Assembly: GCA_026874595.1 (NCBI GenBank)
Contig: CM049306.1
Coordinates: 65,544,019-65,608,018 of the forward strand
Length of the DNA stretch: 64,000 nt
Direction of reading: 5' to 3'
Source of the DNA: Sipunculus nudus
Lineage: Eukaryota > Annelida > Sipuncula > Golfingiida > Sipunculidae
In this document: piece after piece, positions 36,081 through 47,575 of the stretch
How positions within the stretch are numbered: the first letter of the stretch is position 1
Layout: every line of letters starts with the position of its first letter
Made by a program: the position numbers and the translations under genes
Notes under the pieces: model-generated
The model's input: only the letters and a program-made list of their open reading frames with translations
Databases searched by the model: none
Told to the model about the DNA's origin: nothing

Positions 36081-37776
36081 AACTAGATGTGTCGGAATGA
36101 CACGAATGCCCCCGCCTGGGGCAAATTAGAAACATTTGTTAAATTTTGTAGTTCAGGAGGTGTCGTATGGTCAAAAGTAGGTCAACAAGGGCAAAATACA
36201 AACTCGATCTGTAACGGGTCATTATCAAGCAACACACCAAAAATCAGGCCAGTATCTGCAGGCATTGTGAAAAAAGTCCATACATATGCAAACATTAGGC
36301 CAGTATCTGTAAGCATTGCATTGCAAAATTAGAATATTAGCAAAAGCTGATAATCAGTTATAAATTTAAATTAGAGAGGAATGTACCATGTTTCATAACA
36401 ATCCACCAAATGCTTCATGAGAAATAAGCTCCTAAGTTTTTTTCTATACTAAGCTCTGTGACCTTGAAAAGTAGGTCAAGAACACCCATCTTTGAACTTG
36501 ACCAAGATTTTGTAAATATCATGCATTAGCACTGAAGAAATGAAGTTCCTGTGTTGAATACCTTTGGAGATATCCTGCACAAAAGGCCAACATTGAAAAA
36601 TCTGATAAAATTCATTAAAAAATCAGAAATTGTAGGTGGTGCTACCAAAACTGTTCAGCAAGCACAGACTGTCATTCCAAATGATCATAGTAAGTTTTGT
36701 GAAAATCCACACAATGGTTCCTGAGATATAAGCTTCTGAGTGTTTTTCTATAATCAGCTCTAAAATGTAGAAAAAAGGGTCAAGGTCACCCATCTTCGAA
36801 CTTTACTGAGATTTTATCGATATACATCTTCACTGATGATATAAATTTCCAACGATGAATCCTTTTAGAGATATCCCGCTCACAAGGTAAAAGTTAACAG
36901 ACGCTGACGGACGGACACCAGACGCACAGACAGATGGACGGACAGACGGATAGCATGGGTGACGACAATAGCCCATCAGCCTATGAGCTGAGGGCTAAAA
37001 ACGACTGTGCATGTACATTTGTCATGAAAATTTATATTTTCCATGAAATTTTCTATGTTTAGGAGCCGTAAAACAATCAAAATTAGGTCAACCGTGATGA
37101 AACGCGAACTCAATCTGAAACTGGTCATTATCTGCCCACACACAAAAAATCAGGCCAATATCTGCAGGCATTGCGAAAAAAATCTGTAAATGTGTATTTG
37201 GCATGAAAATTTATATTTTTCATGAAATTTTCTATGTTCAGGAGCCATAAAACGGTCAAAAGTAGGTCAACTGGGACAAAACGCAAACTCGATCTGTAAC
37301 TGGTCAATATATGAAGACACACCAAAAATCAGGCCAATATCTGCAGGCATTGCGAAAAAAAGTCCGTACATGTGTATTTGTCATGAAAATGTCTATTTTT
37401 CATGAAATTTTCTAAGTTAAGGAGCTGTAAAACGGTCAAAAGTAGGTCAACCAGAACGAAACGCGAACTTGATCTGTAACTGGTCATTATCTGCCCACAC
37501 ACCAAAAATCAGGCCAATGTCTGCAGGCATTGCGAAAAAAAATCCGTACATGTGTATTTGTCATGAAAATGTCTATTTTTCATGAAATTTTCTAAGTTAA
37601 GGAGCCGTAAAACGGTCAAAAGTAGGTCAACGGGGACGAAACGCTAACTTGATCTGTAAAAAAGTCTGTACAACTGTTTGCTTTCGGAATGACGGCATGA
37701 CGGAATGACGGAAGGACAGACATGGGTAAAACATGGGTAAAACTATATGGCCCGGCAACTTTGTGGCGGGGGCATA
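36081..37776 (+). mobile_element. F1 family element, second copy
   Basis: The 5' end is AACTAGATGTGTCGGAATGA with near-palindrome GTGTCG-GAA-TGACAC (36089-36103) and subterminal ATGCCCCCGCC. The core has about five 160-180-bp units. The 3' hairpin is at about 37746-37776, with distal arm GGCGGGGGCATA. It inserted into the F2 phrase AATAGGTTTT / AATAAAAAATTGAGG without an obvious target duplication. It is interrupted at 36313-36996. Confidence 0.85.
36313..36996 (+). mobile_element. Fourth small family nested in F1
   Basis: Two diverged ~280-300-bp units share CATCTT-GAACTT and GAGATAT phrases. The interval ends with a GACGGACGGACAC-type tract and a hairpin at 36970-36996 (AGCCC-A-TCAGC / GCTGA-GGGCT with a CTATGA loop), then AAAAA. 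The 5' boundary is uncertain. Confidence 0.6.
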
Positions 37777-37968
37777 ATAAAAAATTGAGGTTTTTCCCAG
37801 TTGTTGGCTTGGAAGGAGATCTTTGGGACATCTAACATTATGACAAATTTTGGATTCCTAGGTCTTACATTTTCAAAACGTGCCACATCTACAGATGGAA
37901 GGACAGACAGATGGACGATGGACAATGGACCACGACTATAGCTCAGATGACTTATAGTCAGCTGAGCT
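37777..37968 (+). mobile_element. F2 element, 3' end (continuation)
   Basis: This continues the body cut at 36080 (AATAAAAAATTGAGG) with some deletion. It ends with the standard hairpin AGCTCAGATGACT / AGTCAGCTGAGCT and TAAAAA. Confidence 0.8.
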
Positions 37969-38622
37969 AAAAATGGTGGCACCACCTGCAACCATTTTTG
38001 CACAGTGTCCATCTGTTCATCTGCCTTGGGATAAAATCACTCATATCTCTGCATTACTTGGACTTATCCACCTGAAATTTTACATGTGTATACATCCTGA
38101 ACAGCTTTCTTAATTTTATGACAGGTGGCCCCACCTACATTCTTATTTACGCTGCAGACATCCAAGCTCATATCCCGGGAACCGTTTGATCGATTGGGCC
38201 AAAATTTTGCATGTGTATAGATCTCACATAGCTCTTTATCATTCGCAAAACTGGTGGCCCCCTGAAACTTTGCATATGTTTAGATCTCACATAGCTTTTA
38301 ATCATACACAAAATTGGTGGCGCCACCTAGCTGATACCATTTTTGCACAGCGTTCTTCCGTTTGTCTGCTGTGGGATAAAATCATTCATATACAAGTAGT
38401 GGTTTGACTTATCTGCCTAAAATTTTGCATATGTACACAAGCTTTCTGGATTTTGTGGTAGGTGGCGCAACCTAAATACACATTTTGGCTGCAGACATCC
38501 ATGCTAATATGAAACACACCTCACTCTATTTCCCGTTGCCACTCAATTCATGCCTCACTTCACCTGTCCCAGTCTGATTTTGGTGGATACACGTAGTCGC
38601 TTGTCGACTACCCTTATTCTAG
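37969..38622 (-). mobile_element. F3 element, 5' portion, minus orientation
   Basis: The core starts GGTGGCACCACCTGCAACC immediately after an F2 tail. It ends with the inverted F3 5' end: GGATACACGTAGTCGC followed by TTGTCGACTACCC, in which GTAGTCG-CTTGT-CGACTAC occupies 38593-38611. The 3' hairpin is absent. Confidence 0.78.
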
Positions 38623-39060
38623 TTTTGATTGTTAGCTGGGCGCAAACTTTGGATAGCTCGGCAGTATCCAGCAGGGACACAGAAGAGGCTGTTTAGAAGA
38701 ATGGTGAGTTTTGCTTTTAAGGTGGCTGACCATGCATTCATTAAGTTGTGGTGAATTAGTTACATGCACACTACAAAACTAACCAGTCAGTTTGCTATGC
38801 CTGACAATGGACTCATGCATGACCACCCTTCCACCAGAGGTTAAATGTATCTACTGGAAATGAATCACTTCTGTTTTGGGTACTGTGGGATCACCAGGAC
38901 AACTTGGCTCAAGTTTCTAACTTTAATTAAAATCAAAATTTGTTACAATACAATAAAACACCTTCTGTTTGCATGCCACATGTGCATGCTTACAAAAGAA
39001 TGCTTATTCCTTCAATTCTTACTGCAACAAGTGGCCCATGAGCCATGAGGCTCTGCTAAT
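38623..39060. other. Low-copy sequence, no proven gene; a decayed F2-type 5' tag at its right end
   Basis: AAGAATG-GTGAGTTTTG at 38697-38713 looks like a start codon followed by a splice donor, but nothing around it supports a gene. CAACAAGTGGCCCATGAGCC at 39027-39046 is a decayed F2-type 5' end. Confidence 0.4.
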
Positions 39061-39083
39061 TTTGACTGGGTGCTCATTTTTTA

Positions 39084-39590
39084 GCGAACCTGTAAGCTTA
39101 TGCGATGGTGCGGCATGACATACGTCGTATGTCATGCATTGTCTGTACGTTAACCATAGCTATCTCAAAAATGACCAGATCCAGCATCACCAAATTTTTT
39201 ACAAATAGTCAGTCATCTGAAAAACTCTATCCGATTTTGTTAATTTTTTTTCTAACTGCATTTTCTTAGATTTTATAGGGAAAAAGCTAAAAAAGCTTTA
39301 AAAATCTTCTTCTCTGAAACTATCCAGCCAAATTTTCCAATATTTCACAGATATGATCCCTGGAACAATTTCTCTCAAGTTTGTTCGAATGGTTCCAGTT
39401 CGGAGATTCTTGGCCAAGTTACAGGAGGTTGAACTTAGTCATCTGTCCAAAAAAGCACACTAAAATTAAAATCTCAGAAACGACTAGAGCTATAATCACC
39501 AACTTTTAAAACAATGTTTGTCACATATGTCATATCTGATTTTGAGGTATTGGTGGCGCCACCTACATTGATGTGTTTTTACAAGCGAAA
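39084..39590 (-). mobile_element. E family 3' fragment, minus orientation
   Basis: It starts TTTTTTAGCGAACCTGTAAG, the reverse complement of the E 3' end. It runs through inverted E phrases (AAAAAGCTAAAAAAGC, TTCAAAT/GGTTCCAGTT) to GGTGGCGCCACC near 39549. Confidence 0.75.
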
Positions 39591-39880
39591 ATGTAATTTT
39601 AAACTCTTCTAGCTTATACACTGTTTTATGATGAAACTGTTAGGCTGATTGGTTTAAACTTTACAAGAGTTATTCTATGGTAGGGTTCTGCCAGTTTTAT
39701 AAGAATAGATTGAGTAAAGACAGTTTTAAAAAAGCATTGTAGCCAATTGAAAAAGGCTTTCTGTATTTGAAAACAGATTTGACAACATGCTGAGTTTCAG
39801 CACACAAGTCAAGAGGTCACTCAGTACAAAAAGGAGGGGTCCAGACATCACCATGGCACTCTACCTGGCTCGGAGGGGGG

Positions 39881-39945
39881 GTGTCTAGACAATGTGTCTA
39901 GATGTCTAGACACAGCGTCTAGTCGTCTAGACACAATGTTTAGAT
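39881..39945. repeat. Cluster of TCTAGA palindromes
   Basis: Within 65 bp the core TCTAGA or a one-base variant occurs six times, including GTGTCTAGA-TG-TCTAGACAC at 39894-39913 and outer arms GTGTCTAGAC (39881) and GTCTAGACAC (about 39925). The surroundings (39591-40009) show no gene. Confidence 0.85.
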
Positions 39946-40467
39946 GCAGATTTCTCAGATTATTGGAACTGTATCTTTCAACTGTTTGAAAAAACTTGGT
40001 TTGCATTTTAAGTGAACCGGGTTTATCATCAGGTCACATGTGAACTGTTCCACACATAAACCCGCATATCTTGGGAACCGTTTGACCGATCAGGCTAAAA
40101 ATTTTGCACAAATGTAGCCCTTTGATAGCTTTATAACATACACTAACAAGTGACCCATGGGTCATGACGCTCAGCTGCCAAGCATGACCTGTGACATCAT
40201 GGACTGAGATTCACAACTTCCAGTCAAATTTTGAAGAACCAATTTGCCAATTTGTTGAAAATTTTCTATGACAACAGAAATATATATCACCAATGTCTGG
40301 TTAAAACACAGTGAATTGATGGTCTGAGGAAAATGCATGATTGTTAAGCTATCAGGAACTATTCCAACAGCTTGCTTGAAACCTGTCAGTCTAAAATGGA
40401 ACACCACAAAGGGCAAATATAAGATCAAAATATATTGCAAAAATCAAGGAAATACATGCAAGAACTA

Positions 40468-41637
40468 CAATACAGGTAGTCGACAAGCGACTACGTGTAT
40501 CCACCTAAATCAGAGTGGAACGGGTGAAGTGAGGCATGGATTAAGTGGCAAGGGGAAATAGAGTGAAGTGTTGCATATTAGCATGGATGTCTGCAGCCAA
40601 ATTGTGTATGAAGGTTGCCCCTCCTACCACAAAATCCAGAAAGCCGTCCCAGTTGTATACATATGCAAAATTTAAGGCAGATAAGTCAAACCACTACATG
40701 TATATGAGTGATTTTAGCCTGTGGCAGACAATCAGATGGACGCTGAGCAAAAATGGTTGCAGGTGACGGCACCAGTTTTGCGTATGATAAAGAGCTATGT
40801 GAGAACTATACACATGCAAAGCCCAATTGGTCAAACGGTTCCCTAGATATGAGCTTGGATGTCTGCTGCATAAACTAGAATGCAGGTGGCTCCACCTGTC
40901 ATAAAATCAAGAGAGCTGTCGGGGATGTATAAACCTGCAAAATTTTAGCCAGATATGTCAAACCACTGCCGAGATATGAGTGATTCTATCCCATGGCAGA
41001 CAAACAGACAGGAGCTGTGCAAAAATGGCTGCAGGTGGCGCCACCAGTTTTGCGTATGTTATAAAGCTCTCAAAGGGCTACATTTGTGCAAAAAAATTTT
41101 CCTGATCGGTCAAACGGTTCCCGAGATATGAACTTGGATGTCTGCAGCGTAAACGTGAATGTAGGTGGTGCCACCTGTCACAAAATCAGAAAAGCTATCC
41201 AGGATGTATATGCATGCCAAATTTCAGGTGAATTAGTCAAGTCACTGCAGAGATATGAGTGATTTTAACCCAAGGCAGACGAACAGATGGACACTGTGCA
41301 AACATGGTTGCAGGTGGTGCCACCATTTTTTGTGTATGTTATAAAGCTCTCCAAGGGCTACAATTGTGCAAAAAAATTTTCCTGATCCGTCAAACGGTTC
41401 CCGAGATATGTGGGTTTATGTGTGGAAACAGACGCACAAACAGACGCAGAGCGCAGAGGAAAGGTCAGAGGTCAAAACAAAATTGGGGCGCAGTAGTTCA
41501 CATGTGACCCGAACATAATCCCGGGTTTCGTGAAATTCCCCCCAGCGATTACGGAGGAGTTCTCCGGAAACCTACGAGGCGGCGGCGGCGTGCAGCTGAA
41601 AACATAGTATCCGCAAAACTCTGTTTTGGCGGATACA
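40468..41637 (+). mobile_element. F3 element, plus orientation, complete ends
   Basis: The 5' hairpin GTAGTCGACAAGCGACTAC is at 40476-40494, followed by TGTATCC. The 3' hairpin is at 41607-41636 (GTATCCGCAAAAC / GTTTTGGCGGATAC, TCT loop). The DR1 AGGTCA-G-AGGTCA lies at 41462-41474. The empty site at 11722-11740 (GCAAGAATTATTGAG) shows insertion without target duplication. Confidence 0.88.
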
Positions 41638-42213
41638 ATTATTGAGAAACAGGTGCTTCTGTATGAATTTTTATTCAATACAAGCCAACTGTACTGCACT
41701 TTTATAAATGATGGTAATATTTATTCAGAAATATTTGGCCCAATCCTTTACAAGATTACATAAATATACATCCAACTGCATTCACTTTAACTGTTCTTGA
41801 GATAATATGATCAAAAGGAATTAAAAGATGGTTGCCTAGTGGCCATATTGGACTTTTGACAAGTCTGAAATCAAACAACAAACATTCTCTAAATCGGACC
41901 AAACATTAAAGAAAAATTACTGAAACTGCCCTGAAGAAAGAATTTCTAAGGTGGCTAACTGGCAGACATAATGGATTTCTGACAAGTATGACATTTGATA
42001 TCCCACATTCTCCAATAAGAGACCAAACTTGGGGCAAATTATCCAGTAATAAATGCCCAAAATAATTCAAAAGGCATGTCCAGGCCCTCCTATCACATTT
42101 ATAGATATGCAATTGTAAAAAGTGTAAGTCCAATATTTTTTATTATCACTCTGCTTTTCAATGGGGTCAGCAGGGTAGGTAAACTGCCAAACCTGAAAGA
42201 ATCTTTAAATAAA

Positions 42214-44357
42214 ACAAGGGACCTATGGGTCACGACGCTCAGCTGTTATATATGATAAAAAAATATTATTTAGAAAAGTATTCTCACCATGTCTGGTATT
42301 TATTCAGTTTTCACCAAACAATGATGTTGAGAATCCAGAATATACAAAATTCACACATTTAAATAATGATCATAAGTACCTGGTTTTATGGCTTTTATTT
42401 ATATTAAAAAATAACTGTAAAAAATTCATTTTGGACTAATTTCACATCAATGTACACACTAGACACAGTAGGAATCTAGATTAATATTATCAACTGCATC
42501 TTTGTCTATCATTAATTTCCTTCATTTAATCCCTAATGATTAGTAATGAATAATATGATTTACTTCTTTATCATTAAAAATGAACTGAAAAATGCCATAG
42601 GTGACTGCATGTTGTTACTTGGAATATGTGACATTCTACCCATCGATACAAGATTCTTATATCATCAGTAACTGCAAGTTAATTTCCTGTTATTATAAAC
42701 TAACAAATTCCTTTTCTATTTTTCTTTAATTTGTTATTAAAAACCAATAAAAATTTATTAATTTATTGTTTATTGTTATGTTGTTGGTTAAAACTACTAG
42801 ATGAGTTGGGTTGGACACCTGGATCAACTCTGGCTGGCCATAAGCTGCCTGGATTCTCGCCTCAAGCGTGCATAATTTGATGAAAGGTCAACAAGGTCAA
42901 CATACAGGTGACTCAAGAGGGGCTGGAGAGAGCCAAAGTCTGACAGGGTCTCATAAAAAACATTAATAAAAGCTACAATATTTGGCCAATTTCTTTCAGC
43001 TTTCTAAACTAAAAAGCTGAAATCCTTATGTGTGCATGATATGAGAATTATATCAACAGTGCTCACGGGAAACAAACGTGCCATGGTCACAGTTGGGCAA
43101 AATTTAAGGTACTAATTTTATATTTATACTAATAACTTATAAAATTTGAAAAATTCAGAACTAATTTTGGGTATTTAATTGAATCTTGATTAAATAATGT
43201 TACATCCCTGACAAAAAAATCTCTAGCTTCAGCAATGCCCTTGTTAAGGGAGTAAATATATTTCTAGTATTTATACAAAGTGCATTATGTTTGGGCCCAT
43301 AACTTAAAAAAAATACACAATACTGACATCATTTCTGGCACGTGCATAGCGAATGTATAGAAAAATATGTATATTATATATGATCAAAGTCAGATCAGTG
43401 GTTTTGATATTAGGCAGTCTTAAAGTGTAACAATGGGTTTTTAATGGAAAAATGAAGTTTTTCATTGATATCTCGAAGGAATTAAGTCCTAGTGACCGAA
43501 TTCTTGGCATGGTAGGGGATTTTGGAGAAATCTAACTGTATGCCAAATTTAAGGAACTTTGAGCTGAAGCTTGGGAGCTGAGCTCTAGCAAACTGCATAA
43601 CACTAGCAATTTGTGACATGGTGCTTGAAAACTTGAATAAAATCTACAGTTTTTGATCAACTGGTTTAAAATTGTTGGTGTTAACAGTTGAAATGCTAAC
43701 AAAAACATGCTGTGAAAATTAACTCCACAGCAGTTACAGCAAAAAAACGTGCCATGGTCAAAGTTGGGCAAAATTTAAGGTACCAATTTTTTATTTTTGC
43801 TAATATTTTAAAAAATTTAAAAGATTTTGATCTAATTTTGGGTATACAATTTAATTTTGATTAATAAAAGTAATATTACTGGAAAAAAAGTGCTTAGCTT
43901 TAACAAGTTTTGTGTTAAGTGATAAAATTTCTTTCCTGATTATTTACAAAATGCATTATGTTTGGGCCCATAACTTTTTTAAATTATATAATACAGACCT
44001 AATTTCTGGCATGTACATAGGAATTATATAGAGGATTATTTATAGGAAATATGAGGAAAAACAGATGAGTGGTTTTGATATTAGGCAGTCCTGAAATGTG
44101 AAAATAGGTTTTTAATAAAAAATTGAGGTTTTTCCTTAATTTCTCAAAGGAATGAAGTCGCAAAGACCCAGTTTTCGGCTTGGTAGGAGATCTTGGGGAC
44201 ATCTAACATAATGCTGAATTTTGGATTCCTAGGTCTTACGGTTTCAAAACGTGCCACATCTACGGACGGACGGACGGACGGACGGACGGACAGACGGACG
44301 GACGACGGACAATGGACCACGACTATAGCTCAGATGACTTATAGTCAGCTGAGCTAA
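42214..44357 (+). mobile_element. F2 element, complete ends
   Basis: The 5' end is ACAAGGGACCTATGGGTCAC with GCTCAGCTG. A (GGAC)n tract lies at about 44262-44310. The 3' hairpin at 44327-44355 is followed by AA. The uninterrupted paralogue is at 12300-12345. It differs from 6658-9270 mainly by a ~490-bp deletion near 42270. Confidence 0.88.
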
Positions 44358-47300
44358 CAAAAAGCCATCCTAAATCAAGGTACACATCCACATATTATGA
44401 GAACAAACACTTGCTTTTATATGTGGTGATATATATTAAAATATTCAGATATCTAGGAAACTAAGTTTATTGCTAGGATTCCATAAAATAAACTGCAAAA
44501 TGTTCCCATCATCTTATAAATCAGTAGCTAAACCTTAATACTATACTCTCATAGTCTTAATGCCTGGCTGAAGCATTCTGACAACAGTGTTTTTGTTATG
44601 AAGTAACGAGGTACTTATCACTGGGCCTTATCACTTAATAGGCTGATACAAAAGGGAGTCATATGTCACCAGTGTCACTCACAATTACAGCCACACAGGG
44701 AGATGTACCAGCTGGAGTGGGATGGCTATATATACAAGAAAAATAGAGATGGTCTACAAAATAAGTAATTGTGAACATCCCTGACCTATGACCTTGGTCT
44801 TGAAATGTGTCCACTACCTTTTCAAAGAAGTGGATCCTGTGACCCTGACCTTTGACCTTGTGACCTCAAAATTTATAGGATTCTTCTCCAACTTAGTAGA
44901 TGAGCTATATGTGAAAGATCAAAGAATTGGGATGAAAGGGTTGGCTTAAAATGCATCCACAGGCTTTTCAAAGAAGAGGCTCCTGTGACCTTGACCTTTG
45001 ACCTTTTGACCTAAAAAAAATTATGGTTCTTCCCCTGTTGGTAGGTGAGCTGTATGTGAAAGATGGAAGGTTTGGGATGAAAATTTTGTCTCAAAGAGTT
45101 ATTTCTGGGGGGTGCAAACACACCCCATAACTTCGAGAATATAGGTCGCAGTGACCTAATTTCAGGTTTGCAAGGAGATCTTTTTATAACCTCTAAGACT
45201 GCATAGGGTTCATGGCCCTAGCCCCTACGGTTACGATTTGTGCCCTGCTAACGGACGGCCTGCCGGCCGGACGGACAGACGGAAGGACGCCGGACAAAGA
45301 CCCATCGCTATAGCCCAGCATGACTGAAAGTCAGCTGAGCTAAAAATGTTGGCACCACCTGCAACCATTTTTGCACAGCGTCCATCTGTTCATCTGCCTT
45401 GGGATAATGTCACTCGTATCTCAGCAGTGGTTTGACTTATCCACCTAAAATTTTGCAGGTTTTTGGACAGCTTTCTTGATTTTATGACAGGTGGCGCCAC
45501 CTAAATTGACGTTTACTCTGCAGACATCCAAGCTCATATCTCAGGAACCCTTTGACGGATTGGACCAATATTTTGCATGTGTATAGATCTCACAGAATTT
45601 ATGCAACCATTTATGCACAGCATCAATCTGTTCATCTGCCTTAGGATAAAATCACTCATATCTCAGCAGTGGTTGGACTTATCCACCTGAAATTTTGCAG
45701 GTTTATACATCCTGAACAGCTTTCTCGATTTATGACAGGTGGCGCCACACCTACATTTACGTTTACCCTGCAGACATCCAAGCTCATATCTCAGGAACCC
45801 TTTGACTCATTGGGCCAAAATAAGGCATGTGTATAAATCTCACATAGGTCTTCCTCATAAGCAAAACTGGTGCTGCCACCTACAACCATTTTTGCAATGC
45901 GTGCATCTGTTCATCTGCCTTGGGATAATATCACTCATAGCTCAGCAGTGGTTTGACTTTTCCACCTAAAATATTGCAGGTTTATACATCCTGGACAGCT
46001 TTCTCGATTTTATGACAGGTGGCGCCACCTACATTCATGTTTACTCTGCAGACATCCAAGCTCATATCTCGGGAACTGTTTTATCGATTGGGCCAAAATT
46101 TTGCATGTGTATAGATCTCACATAGCTCTTCATCATAGGCAAAACTGGTGGTGCCACCTGCAACCATTTATGCACAGCATCCATCTGTTCATCTGCCTTG
46201 GCATATTATCACTCATATCTCAGCAGTGGTTTGACATATCCACCTGAAATTTTGCAGGTTTATACACCCTGGACAGCTTTCTCGATTTTATGACAGGTGG
46301 CGCCACTCTTCATTCAGGTTTACTCTGCAGACATCCAAGCTCATATCTCGGGAACTGTTAGACCGATTGGGCAAAAATTGTGCTTGTGTGTAGATCTCAC
46401 ACAGCTCTTCATCATAGGCTGAACTGGTGGCGCCACCTGCAACCATTTATGCACAGCATCCATCTGTTCATCTGCCTTGGCATAAAATCACTCATATGTA
46501 AGCAGTGGTTTGACATATCCACCTGAAATTTTGCAGGTTTATACATCCTGGACAGCTTTCTCGATTTATGACAGGTGGAGCCATCTACATTCAGGTTACT
46601 CTGCAGACATCCAAGCTCATATCTTAATAACTGTGTGAACGATTGGGCAAAAATTTTGTATGTGTATAGATATACATAGCTCTTCATTATAGGCAAAACT
46701 AGTGGCGCCACCTGCAACCAGTTTTACACAGCGTGCATTTGTTCATCTGCCTTGGGATAATATCACTCATATCTCAGCAGTGGTTTGACTTTTCCACCTC
46801 AAATTTTGCAGGTTTATACATCCTGGAAAGCTTTCTCGATTTTATGACAGGTGGCACCACCTTCATTCAGGTTTACTCTGCAGACATCCTAGCTCATATC
46901 TCGGAAACCGTTTGATGGATTGGGCCAAAATTTTGCATGTGTATAGATCTCACATAGCTCTTCATCATAGGCAAAACTGGTGGCACCAACTGCAACCATT
47001 TATGCACAGCATCCATCTGTTCATCTGGCTTGGGATAAAATCACTTATATCTCAGAAGTGGATTGACTTATCCACCTGAAATTTTGCAGGTTTATACATC
47101 CAGGACAGCTTTCTTGATATTATGACAGGTGGCGCCACCTTCATTCAGGTTTACTCTGCAGACATCCAAGCTCAAATCTCGGGAACTGTGTGACCGATTG
47201 GGCCAAAATTTTGCTTGTGTATAAATCTCACGTAGCTCTTCATCATAAGCAAAACTGGTGGCGCCACCTGCAACCACTTATGATCACCGTCCATCTGTTC

Positions 47301-47575
47301 ATCTGCCTTGGGATAAAAACACTCGTATCTCAGCAGTGGTTTGACTTATCCACCTGAAATTTTGCAGGTTTATACATCCTGGACAATTTTCTCAATTTTA
47401 TGACAGGTGGCATCACCTACATTCATGTTTACGCTGCAGACATCCATGCTAATATGCAACACACCTCACTCTATTTTCCTTGCCACTTAATCCATGCCTC
47501 ACTTCACCTGTCTGACTCTGATTTCTGCGGATACACATAGCCGCTTGTCGACTACCCATATTCTAGTTTTAAAAT

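Larger units (their letters stand above)
40144..45338 (+). mobile_element. Large F2-type element, complete ends, holding F3 and F2 copies
   Basis: The 5' end is AACAAGTGACCCATGGGTCA with GCTCAGCTG. The 3' end is a hairpin at 45312-45341 (AGCCCAGCATGACT / AGTCAGCTGAGCT, GAA loop), preceded by an ACGGACGGCC tract. Core units with TGACCTTTGACC lie at 44770-45010 and an imperfect IR3 near 45153. It is interrupted at 40468-41637 (F3) and 42214-44357 (F2), so it was about 1.9 kb originally. Confidence 0.82.
40010..47573 (-). mobile_element. F3 element, minus orientation, split by a large F2 insertion
   Basis: 40010-40143 is F3 tail and first core sequence ending TTATAACATACAC. The core resumes at about 45339 (AAAAATGTTGGCACCACC) and runs to the inverted 5' end at 47525-47573 (GGATACACATAGCC, TTGTCGACTACCC, ATTCTAG). 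Uninterrupted F3 units read ACATACACTAAAAATGGTGGC at this point, which defines the insertion site. About eight GGTGGCGCCACC-type units lie between 45350 and 47420, with ~274-bp double-unit spacing. The 3' hairpin is missing. Confidence 0.8.

Noticed and set aside
38697-38713. Start codon followed by a GTGAGT splice donor (ATG-GTGAGT)
   Set aside because: No downstream exon, promoter signal or homology. The motif alone occurs by chance at this scale.
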